Origin: Betaproteobacteria bacterium
GTDB lineage: Bacteria; Pseudomonadota; Gammaproteobacteria; Burkholderiales; Burkholderiaceae_D
Direction: 5' to 3'
Assembly: GCA_013287275.1 (NCBI GenBank)
Contig: JABDED010000002.1
Span: forward strand, 27,954-91,953
Length of the DNA: 64,000 nucleotides
Shown here piece after piece: positions 28,828-36,878 of the stretch (the stretch's first letter is position 1; the number at the start of each line of letters is the position of its first letter). The position numbers were made by a program, and so were the translations under genes. The notes beneath the pieces were generated by a model. The model worked only from the letters and a program-made list of their open reading frames with translations. It made no database searches and was not told the origin of the DNA.

Positions 28828-30668
28828 TTCATGATTTCACCGCGGCGCGGCGTCTTGATGATAGTTTCGGTAAAGGAATTCAGCGACACATATTTGGCAA
28901 AAAATTGCTCCAGCACCGCCCCCAGCATGAACACCCCTACCCCTTCAAAAGCGCTTTCCTCTATCGTCAGCGTGATCTGCAGCCCGCGCCCATAGGTAAT
29001 CGGGCCCGGCACCGGCAAACGCCGCACTATCGGTTTGGCAGTGACCGACTTGATGCCTTCTATCTGCCTTTGTCCGCTGATGTCTTCCGGACTGCAATAC
29101 AGCCGCAGCAAGTCTTTCAATGCCGATGCCGCTTCCTTTTGTTCGCTGTCTATCAGCGACAGGTAATTCAGCGACAAATGGCTGACCAGGCGCCAGGCGG
29201 TTTCCCCTTCAGCATACGAGGGAATAGGCGTAGTCGGCCCGCTCAGGCAGCGCACCGCCTGTACCGGCGCAGTGGATTCAACGGTGAAATCCGTTTTGCC
29301 GCTGCCGACCGGCATAGACAGCACCAGGTCGCGGTTGGTGCATAGCGTATCTACGCCGAGTTGCCTCAAGCCGGTGTTGAATGGCGCTTCCGTCGCATCC
29401 ACGATGGACATGAAAACTTCGCTGCCGATATAGCTGGAGCGCGGCCCCTTGCGCCGCTGTTTTTCGGACAAAACACGCTGGCTGCGGCGTGTCTGGAAAT
29501 AAGCCCGGTTTTCAGTTGCGGACAGCAGGTCATTGGCAGAATAAAAAGGCTGGAAAGTCTGTTCGGCTTCCGGCCCGGTGCCATAGCCCTTCACGCCCAG
29601 CACCTGGTAGATTTCATAATCCATGGGCCGCGTGCGGTCCGGCACCACGTGGTACTCGGATTGCTGGTCGCTCAGGTGTACCCGGTCCGCGCGTTTGGGG
29701 AACAGGTTGATCACCGGCGTACAAAACAGGGAAAAATTCGCGGCGCTGATGCTCTGCTCCAGAACAGGATCGGCCTTGTCAAACAGGATCACGATATCCA
29801 TTTCCTTGTCCGGGCAACGCTTTACTGCCTCTTGCAAGCCGCCCAGCTCGACAAACAGATATCTTTGCGCAAAGGAGAAATATTCGTGCAGCAAGCGATA
29901 GCCCTGGAATGAGCGAGGGCCGGTCGGCAACAAGGCCTGGTCGTCATCGTATCCCATGCGGGCAATGTGCGACTTGTGGATAATGTGATGCCATGCGGCC
30001 GGATGCCTGGTCGGCATCGCCACCACGCCTGCAGCATTGGCCAGTATCTGTTCCAGGATTTTACTGGGCAGGGAATCACTGCCGCGTATATATAGCTGCA
30101 GCTTGTCCAGTGCAATATCGCTGAACTTCAACCCGGCGGTAGTCTTCAGGCGCAGGCGCAGGCCGGCCTTGATGCTGCCGAGGCGGGAAAGCTCGACACC
30201 GCCCAGTTCGCCTGAATAGGTGAAGTATTTGGCGTCCGCCAGTTCCAGCGGCCACAGCGTGACTTCGTGCGCCGTACGGTATTCGCAAGAAGTCTGGTCG
30301 TCTTTTCCTAGCAGGCTGCGCAGGGGCGTGCTGCGCGGCAGGCTGAAACCCTCGGCCAGGCTGCCCTCGGTCAGGTCGGGCTGCAATTGCACGATCGCCA
30401 TTGAGGGAGTAGGCGCAAGATACTGAGGATAGACCAGCTCCAGCAAATGCTCGGTAAAACGGGGAAATTCCGCATCGATCTTCAATTGCACCCGTGCCGC
30501 CAGGAAGCTGAAGCCCTCCAGCAGCCTTTCCACATACGGATCGGCGCAGGCATAGGTTTCCAGGCCCAGCCGTCCCGCAATCTTAGGAAATTCGCGCGCG
30601 AATTCGCCGCCCATTTCACGCAGGTGCTGCAGTTCCCGCTCGTAATAGCGTAATAATTTGGTGTCCAT
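28791..30668 (-). CDS. tssF: T6SS baseplate protein TssF
   Basis: 625 aa; LLRYYERELQHLREMGGEFAREFPKIAGRLGLE...DPYVERLLEGFSFLAARVQLK. Confidence 0.97.
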   Translation of the reverse strand: MDTKLLRYYERELQHLREMGGEFAREFPKIAGRLGLETYACADPYVERLLEGFSFLAARVQLKIDAEFPRFTEHLLELVYPQYLAPTPSMAIVQLQPDLTEGSLAEGFSLPRSTPLRSLLGKDDQTSCEYRTAHEVTLWPLELADAKYFTYSGELGGVELSRLGSIKAGLRLRLKTTAGLKFSDIALDKLQLYIRGSDSLPSKILEQILANAAGVVAMPTRHPAAWHHIIHKSHIARMGYDDDQALLPTGPRSFQGYRLLHEYFSFAQRYLFVELGGLQEAVKRCPDKEMDIVILFDKADPVLEQSISAANFSLFCTPVINLFPKRADRVHLSDQQSEYHVVPDRTRPMDYEIYQVLGVKGYGTGPEAEQTFQPFYSANDLLSATENRAYFQTRRSQRVLSEKQRRKGPRSSYIGSEVFMSIVDATEAPFNTGLRQLGVDTLCTNRDLVLSMPVGSGKTDFTVESTAPVQAVRCLSGPTTPIPSYAEGETAWRLVSHLSLNYLSLIDSEQKEAASALKDLLRLYCSPEDISGQRQIEGIKSVTAKPIVRRLPVPGPITYGRGLQITLTIEESAFEGVGVFMLGAVLEQFFAKYVSLNSFTETIIKTPRRGEIMKWPARVGRCEIL

Positions 30669-31183
30669 CAGCCCGGCCTCGATTCAGAGTCATATACCCT
30701 GATCTCGCCAATTTCGAGATCCAGCTCGGTTTTCAAATACAGGCGCTCAGGCAAAGGCTGCCCCCATAATTCTCCGTGCACTTCAAAGATGATGTAGTTG
30801 GGGCTGCCGCTCTTGCCTTCCGACGCGGTGGCCCTCACCCTGACGGTGTCGCGCAGGATGCGCGGTTCAAAATCCCAGATCGCCTGGCGCAAGCGGCGCT
30901 CGACGTCAGCCAGGTCCAGGCCTGAGGCAGTCCGGCCCGAGATATCGGGAAAACCGAAATTCAACACCGACTGCGAAGCCAATGGAAAATTTTTCAGGTC
31001 TTGCAACGCGCCCAGGCCTGTCGTGTTCAACAGCCAGCCCAGGTCGCGCAACACCGCCCGCCGCAGGCCACGCATCGACAATACCCTCTTGTCGCGGGTC
31101 TCCTGGCTGGAATCCGATTCGTCGTCGGTCAGCCGGTCCAGCAACGAGGGTTGCAACCTTTCCTGGGCAGTCAGCTCAGCCAT
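30668..31183 (-). CDS. tssE: T6SS baseplate protein TssE (gp25-like)
   Basis: 171 aa; LRRAVLRDLGWLLNTT...RLRQAIWDFEPRILRDTVRV. Confidence 0.93.
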   Translation of the reverse strand: MAELTAQERLQPSLLDRLTDDESDSSQETRDKRVLSMRGLRRAVLRDLGWLLNTTGLGALQDLKNFPLASQSVLNFGFPDISGRTASGLDLADVERRLRQAIWDFEPRILRDTVRVRATASEGKSGSPNYIIFEVHGELWGQPLPERLYLKTELDLEIGEIRVYDSESRPG

Positions 31184-31213
31184 GGCCGGTCTCGCGTGAG
31201 GTATTTACCTGAT

Positions 31214-32071
31214 TCATGCTGCCGCCGCGTCGCCCGCTGCATCGTCTGCTGCATTGTCTACCATTGGCGCGGGCTCATGGTTAAAAGTAATGGATCTGAC
31301 TTCCATCAAGGGATAATCTGCTGCGTCGGTCGCAAACATACGTTGTCCGCTGCCCCAGAATAAGCCGGGAGCCGGTTCGTTCCAGTCCGTGCGCCGGGCC
31401 AGCAGCAGCGAATTGTCAGAGTCCGCTGCCGGCTTGGACGGCAAGGGATAACGGGTAGGGATGAAACCCACCAGTTCTCCGCCGTTGACCAGATTCACGC
31501 CTACCGGCATCCATACATTGTCGCGCAAGTCGGCCGGAGCCTCTATGCGCAGGGAAGCGATGCGGTGCATTGGTATCCAGTAATAATTACCGTTGGCAAT
31601 CAGCTCGAAGACCGGCCCCAGGCGAGGGTCGGCGTCGGCTATCCACTCAAAGGCCTGGTCATTGATGGTCCCGGAAACTCCGGGGGCTGCGGCAAACGCC
31701 TGTTCCCTGGCGAGTTGCGAATTGTGGAAATCGCCGGCAGCACCGAGGCGCAAGGCTTCCAGCAATTGCGCTATCCAAGGCTCTGGGTCACCGAACACGA
31801 CCGGCGAACGCTTGCCTTCGAAAATTTCCTGGCGCAAAACCTCGCAGCGCACCGCTTCGCGATAAGCATGCACCATCGGCATCGCATTGGCATCCAGGTC
31901 GCCAACGACGGCAAGCTGGGTCATCGCGCGTTCCCACTGGCCGAGCACCGCCAGCAACTGGAACAAAAAGACGCGGCGTTTGGCATCGGCAGGATGCTGG
32001 CGCACTTCCTGCTGCAGGCCTTGCAAGGCCTCCTGCAGGTTCCCCGACTTCAGCGATTCTACGGCGGACAT
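31214..32071 (-). CDS. tagJ: T6SS accessory protein TagJ (ImpE)
   Basis: 285 aa; LQEALQGLQQEVRQHPADAKRRVFLFQLLAVLGQWERAMTQL...FEWIADADPRLGPVFE. Confidence 0.92.
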   Translation of the reverse strand: MSAVESLKSGNLQEALQGLQQEVRQHPADAKRRVFLFQLLAVLGQWERAMTQLAVVGDLDANAMPMVHAYREAVRCEVLRQEIFEGKRSPVVFGDPEPWIAQLLEALRLGAAGDFHNSQLAREQAFAAAPGVSGTINDQAFEWIADADPRLGPVFELIANGNYYWIPMHRIASLRIEAPADLRDNVWMPVGVNLVNGGELVGFIPTRYPLPSKPAADSDNSLLLARRTDWNEPAPGLFWGSGQRMFATDAADYPLMEVRSITFNHEPAPMVDNAADDAAGDAAAA

Positions 32072-32251
32072 GTCAACCTTCCCTCGCTCAACCGGGCATC
32101 ACCGTACATTTACATTTGAAATGTAAAGCAGGGGCCGAACCGATTTGCGCGAATCAATCCAATAAACCACAAATATAGTGGCGAGGCAAAGGTCCGGATA
32201 TCGGATATCGCATCCGGACCAATTGCCCTAGCCAGATCAGAGCGCTTGTTA

Positions 32252-32732
32252 CTAGTAGGTAGCGTTTTTGGTGAGATCCCATTTTTTGGCTGTGCCGGTG
32301 GTTACCTTGCCGCCGCTGAACGCATCGTACTGGTAGCTGATCTTCACGAAGTTCAGGGAAAAAGATTCGCTGGGACGATCACCGCCGCTGCTGGTGGAGT
32401 AGGAGCTGACAATGGCATCTTCCAGCTCTATCTTCAGGTAAACCTGATGCTTCTTGTCGGCGCCGCCGGTCTGTATGAAATGAATCTCCCCCTTGCCCAG
32501 GCTCTTGCCGCACACTGCCTGCATGAACAGGTCGGCAGAAGCCACGTCAGTAGATTTCGTCAGTGTCACTTCAGAGAAAGACGGGTTGCTGGTTTCGCGG
32601 TCTGCACCGCCGCCGCTGGCGGAAATGGCACGGCCCACGCCGAATTGCAGCGAGTCGATCGTGATCCATTTTTCGTGGCCATCTACTACGGAGTCACCGT
32701 TGATTGCGGTAGCGAATTTGAGCAATATCATT
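32252..32732 (-). CDS. hcp: T6SS tube protein Hcp (TssD)
   Basis: Likely start MILLKFATAINGDSVVDGHEKWITIDSLQFGVGRAIS; between tagJ and tssC. Confidence 0.92.
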
Positions 32733-32858
32733 TTTTGTTCCTCTTTCAATTTTGATTAAAATAGCCGCCCCCGATCAGCGTGGAATCAGATCCAGGCTAA
32801 TGCAATTGCAGCATTACGAGAGAGGCGGCACAGGCGACATGCCACCTTTTACCAAGCG

Positions 32859-34352
32859 CTAAGCCTTCCCGGAAGGCAGCTTTGAAACCAAACGCAAAGA
32901 CACGGTCAAACCTTCGAGCTGATAGTGAGGACGCAAGAAGAACTTGGAGCGGTAATAACCCGGATTACCCTCTACCTCCTCCACAACGACTTCCGCTCCA
33001 GCCAAAGGCTTGCGGGCCTTGTCTGCTTCAGATGCCGTTGCCGGGTTATTTTCTACATACTTGCCTATCCAGTTATTGAGCCAGGTTTCCATATCGCTAC
33101 GCTCTTTGAACGAACCGATCTTGTCGCGCACTATGCATTTCAAGTAGTGGGCGAAACGGCAAGTCGCAAACAAATAAGGAAGGCGCGCCGCCAGGTTGGC
33201 ATTGGCGGTCGCATCCGGATCATCGTACTCGGCGGGTTTGTGCATAGACTGGGCGCCGATGAAGGCCGCGAAGTCGCTGTTTTTCTTGTGCACCAGCGGC
33301 ATGAAGCCGTTCTTTGCCAATTCCGCTTCACGCCTGTCGCTGATGGCGATCTCGGTCGGGCAAGTCATGTCGACACCGCCGTCATCGGTCGGGAAGGTAT
33401 ATACCGGCAAACCTTCCACCGCGCCGCCGGATTCTATGCCGCGTATCTGCGAGCACCAGCCGTAGTTCTTGAAGGAGCGGTTGATATTCACAGCCATTGC
33501 GTAAGCGGCGTTGGCCCAGGTGAATTTCTTGCTGTCGGAGCCGCCGGTCTCTTCTTCGAAATCGAATTCCTCGACCGGATTGGTCTTGGCGCCGTAAGGC
33601 GCGCGCGACAGGAAGCGCGGCATGGCCAGGCCGACATAGCGAGAATCTTCGGAATCACGGAAAGCACGCCATGCAGCATGTTCCGGGGTCTGGAAGATCT
33701 TGGTCAAGTCGCGCGGATTGGCCAGCTCTTGCCAGGATTCCATCAGCATTACCGATGGATCGGCGGCGGTAATCAAAGGCGCATGGGAAGCCGCGCTGAT
33801 CTGCGCCATCTGCGTCAGCAACTCGACGTCCGGTGCGCTATTGTCAAAGTAGTAGTCAGCCACCAGGGAACCATAAGGCTCGCCGCCGAACTGGCCATAT
33901 TCTTCTTCATACAGTTTCTTGAAGATAGGGCTTTGATCCCAGGCTGTACCCTTGTATTTTTTCAGGGTTTTATGCAATTCGCCTTTGGAGATGTTCATCA
34001 CGCGAATTTTCAGGGATTCATCGGTCTCGGTATTGTTGACCAGGTAGTGCAGGCCGCGCCAGGCGCTTTCAACCTGCTGGAACTCGGCATGATGCAAGAT
34101 CAGGTTAACTTGTTCCGACAATTTCTTGTCCAACTGGGCAATCAGGGCCTCGACGGTGCCGAGCACGTCACTGGAAATCAGGCTGGTGCCCGCCAGCGCT
34201 TGTTCGGCGAGCGTCCTGACTGCATTTTCGACGGCATCCTTTGCCTTGTCGGTTTTCGGCTTGAATTCTTTTTGCAGCAAACTCGCGAAGTCGCTGGCTT
34301 CAAGCGTTACTTCGCCTGATTGTCCTTGCGCTTCAGAACTGGTTGTGGCCAT
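32859..34352 (-). CDS. tssC: T6SS sheath protein TssC (VipB)
   Basis: 497 aa; AEFQQVESAWRGLHYLVNNTETDESLKIRVMN...EEYGQFGGEPYGSLVADYYF. Confidence 0.98.
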   Translation of the reverse strand: MATTSSEAQGQSGEVTLEASDFASLLQKEFKPKTDKAKDAVENAVRTLAEQALAGTSLISSDVLGTVEALIAQLDKKLSEQVNLILHHAEFQQVESAWRGLHYLVNNTETDESLKIRVMNISKGELHKTLKKYKGTAWDQSPIFKKLYEEEYGQFGGEPYGSLVADYYFDNSAPDVELLTQMAQISAASHAPLITAADPSVMLMESWQELANPRDLTKIFQTPEHAAWRAFRDSEDSRYVGLAMPRFLSRAPYGAKTNPVEEFDFEEETGGSDSKKFTWANAAYAMAVNINRSFKNYGWCSQIRGIESGGAVEGLPVYTFPTDDGGVDMTCPTEIAISDRREAELAKNGFMPLVHKKNSDFAAFIGAQSMHKPAEYDDPDATANANLAARLPYLFATCRFAHYLKCIVRDKIGSFKERSDMETWLNNWIGKYVENNPATASEADKARKPLAGAEVVVEEVEGNPGYYRSKFFLRPHYQLEGLTVSLRLVSKLPSGKA

Positions 34353-34434
34353 GGAAAGGTTCCTCCAAATTGATGTATGTATGCGTATGCTATCGCTTGC
34401 TTTTATCAGGATATAAGCCAGATCCGTGCCAGCT

Positions 34435-34935
34435 TTATTCCTGCGGTTTCGGCGCCGAAGTCAGTGCTTGCATCAACGCAGGCTCCTGCAAAAGTTTGGC
34501 GATCAGCTCTTCCGCGCCGGTCTTGCCGTCCATATAGGTCAGCAGGTTGGATAACTGGCCACGCGCCTCCAGCAGCTTGTTCAGCGAGTCCACTTTGCGC
34601 GCGACAGCTGCCGGCGTAAAGTCGTCCATGCTTTCAAACGTGATGTCAACTGCCATATTGCCTTCGCCGGTCAGCGTGTTGGGAACTTGCACTGCGACCC
34701 TGGGCTTCATCGATTTCAAACGTTCGTCGAAATTGTCGACGTCGATTTCAAGGAATTTGCGATCGGCCACAGGCGCCAGCGGATCGACAGGCTTACCAGA
34801 CAGGTCGGCGAAAACACCCATCACGAACGGCAATTGCACCGTTTTTTCGGCGCCGTAGACTTCGACGTCATATTCGATCTGGACCCGGGGTGCCCGATTA
34901 CGGGCGATGAACTTTTGACTGCTTTCTTTGGCCAC
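34435..34935 (-). CDS. tssB: T6SS sheath protein TssB (VipA)
   Basis: KESSQKFIARNRAPRVQIEYDVEVYGAEKTVQLPFVMGVFADLSG; GTG start at 34935 preceded by AGGAGGT. Confidence 0.96.
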   Translation of the reverse strand: MAKESSQKFIARNRAPRVQIEYDVEVYGAEKTVQLPFVMGVFADLSGKPVDPLAPVADRKFLEIDVDNFDERLKSMKPRVAVQVPNTLTGEGNMAVDITFESMDDFTPAAVARKVDSLNKLLEARGQLSNLLTYMDGKTGAEELIAKLLQEPALMQALTSAPKPQE

Positions 34936-35022
34936 GACACATACCTCCTGAGGTAAATATTTACTACGAGGATCTTCCAGCACTACATCCGGCAACGGCC
35001 TGGGCCGCTGCCGAATATTGCG

Positions 35023-36054
35023 CTAGCTTTCGCTTTGGGTACCACTAATGTTATGGATCTGGTTCAAGCCATCCGGTGCCAGGTCTTGCAAAATCTCCAT
35101 GAAACTCTTGTCGACCAGCCTCTGTGCACGCGACAGCAGCAGCGGGATAGGGCTGGACGGCTCATTCCTGGCGTAGTAGGCACAAATTTTCCCCAGCATG
35201 CGCACCACGTCATCGCGGCTGTTGACCTCGCCTGTAATCGGCACCGGTGCTGCAGAACCGCCGGTTGCCGCGCCGCCGGCAGTTGCAGCCTCGCCGGGCT
35301 GCTCCTCTGCCTGCGATGCAGGAGCGACGCGTTCGCGGACAAAATCGCGGGCCCGTTTCAGCAGCTTGGTCAGCGGGCTCAGATCGAGCGCCTGGGCGAC
35401 GCCGACCTTGTCGGTCAGGATGGATTCTATACGGGCATTGCTTTGATAGGCTTGCTCCAGCGCATCCAGGGTGTTTTTGGACATGTCGGCATCGGCGTCG
35501 AGGAAAGCGGCGTCAATCACGCCCAGCGCAACCTTCTCTTCGCCTTCGGGCAATTCGCTTTCGCCAGTGGCAATGTCGATTTCTTTCAGGCTGAAACGGC
35601 CATGGGCGCGCGAAGCGACCAGCGCGGCTTCGCGGAAATCGCGCAGCATGGTGCCGGATTCGCACAGCGCCGACAGGGTATTGACCCGCAGCATGGGATC
35701 CAGCCCATCGTCCGGATCAAGCTGCGGATGTACGGTATCCCAGCGCTGCTCCAGCAGTTTTTCTATCAGCAGCAAGCCGGCAGCCAGCCCGCTGACGCCC
35801 TGCAGTTTCAGCAATGCGCGGACCAGCGGCACCGCTACGCGCAAATCCTGGCTACGGGCAATCAAGTCCAGCGCAAGTGTTTTGACCTGTTTCCAGTCGG
35901 GAGGTACTTCGGGAGTAATGGTGCCGCCGTACTGGACTTCCGGCTTGCCTTTGGCAGCCTGCTCCAGCTCAAGAAAAGCGGGATCGTATTCAAGATTGGG
36001 GCCGGATGCTTCTTCCGCAGAAATTTCCTGCAGGAACTTGTCTATGTCCGCCAT
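35023..36054 (-). CDS. tssA: T6SS protein TssA (ImpA N-terminal family)
   Basis: ~343 aa; GPNLEYDPAFLELEQAAKGKPEVQYGGTITPEVPPDWKQVKTLALDL; TTG start at 36069 is an alternative. Confidence 0.94.
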   Translation of the reverse strand: MADIDKFLQEISAEEASGPNLEYDPAFLELEQAAKGKPEVQYGGTITPEVPPDWKQVKTLALDLIARSQDLRVAVPLVRALLKLQGVSGLAAGLLLIEKLLEQRWDTVHPQLDPDDGLDPMLRVNTLSALCESGTMLRDFREAALVASRAHGRFSLKEIDIATGESELPEGEEKVALGVIDAAFLDADADMSKNTLDALEQAYQSNARIESILTDKVGVAQALDLSPLTKLLKRARDFVRERVAPASQAEEQPGEAATAGGAATGGSAAPVPITGEVNSRDDVVRMLGKICAYYARNEPSSPIPLLLSRAQRLVDKSFMEILQDLAPDGLNQIHNISGTQSES

Positions 36055-36160
36055 GCCTAGATCAGCCAATTGATTATTCCGTTTTTATTTAGTTATAAAA
36101 CGAATACGACAGGCGTATCCGCAGTCTCTAAGAACAATTACAAATAGGGCAAGTTGGCAG

Positions 36161-36166
36161 ATTATA
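36161..36166 (-). promoter_or_regulatory. Candidate -10 box (TATAAT) for the tssA operon
   Basis: Minus strand GAGTATAATCTGCC ~110 nt upstream of tssA; no good -35 at 17+/-2 bp. Confidence 0.4.
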
Positions 36167-36224
36167 CTCACAAAAACTAGCGTAGCAGCATAGTTTTTGT
36201 AGCAGTCTGACACACTTTTTCATC

Positions 36225-36295
36225 TGTAAATTGACATGTAAATGACATGTCAATTTAGGTGTCAACTCAGGTGTCAATTTACGTGTCAATTTTTT
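36225..36295. repeat. 12-bp iteron-like array upstream of the T6SS operon
   Basis: TGTCAATTTAGG / TGTCAACTCAGG / TGTCAATTTACG / TGTCAATTTTTT (36248-36295), preceded by inverted units TGTAAATTGACA and TGTAAATGACA (36225-36247). Confidence 0.85.
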
Positions 36296-36442
36296 GCTCT
36301 GCAGCATTTTTTGACCTAGCTTGTAAAGCATCATGCCAAAAAGTAAAGCCGCAAACTACACCGCCCCTCAGCGCCTGGCCAGACTTTTTCCCACTGGGCA
36401 AACACTGTCCCGCCCCTGCTGGAGGTGTTACAATCCCACCCC

Positions 36443-36808
36443 ATGCATGCACTACGACTATCCCGCCAACTGATCCGCCTCGTACTCTTCCTGTACGTGC
36501 TGACCCTGGGTGTCGCCATTGCATCGCCGCTGGTCAATCCTGAAGCCATGGATTTGATCTGCACCAGCAGTGGATACAAGTCTATTAGCAAATTGGATGC
36601 CAGCAGCAAAAGCACAGGCGCCGGCATGTCGCACCTGCTGGATTGCCCAATGTGCATGGCAACCGGCATCACCCCTTTCCCGGTTTTGCACGACGTTCCC
36701 GAGCCGCAGCACACCTTGTCGTATGCACTGCGCGCCATTCCGGCTGCACGCCTGGCCTCCCTGACCTCCGCGCCTTTGCCAGCGCGCGGCCCTCCCGTAC
36801 TCAGCTAA
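36443..36808 (+). CDS. DUF2946-like small protein
   Basis: Leader-like N-terminus MHALRLSRQLIRLVLFLYVLTLGVAIASP and LLDCPMCMA motif; upstream of a TonB receptor. Confidence 0.6.
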   Translation: MHALRLSRQLIRLVLFLYVLTLGVAIASPLVNPEAMDLICTSSGYKSISKLDASSKSTGAGMSHLLDCPMCMATGITPFPVLHDVPEPQHTLSYALRAIPAARLASLTSAPLPARGPPVLS

Positions 36809-36878
36809 TAAACTTGCCTGTTCCCCGCGCAAGCCGCATGGCTGGTCGCGCCCGTTTATTTTTTGGTACACCTTATTT

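Noticed and set aside
32925-34319. 464-aa plus-strand ORF antisense to tssC
   Set aside because: Complete overlap with well-supported tssC; no domain.
36145-36166. Possible sigma-54 promoter (CTGCCAACTTGC on the minus strand)
   Set aside because: Lacks the conserved GG at -24; does not fit TGGCAC-N5-TTGC.
36225-36295. CRISPR-like array
   Set aside because: Units are 12 bp, contiguous and without spacers.
36128-36334. 68-aa minus-strand ORF with repeats KLTRKLTPELTPKLT
   Set aside because: Peptide periodicity is explained by the 12-bp DNA repeat array; treated as regulatory repeat, not a gene.
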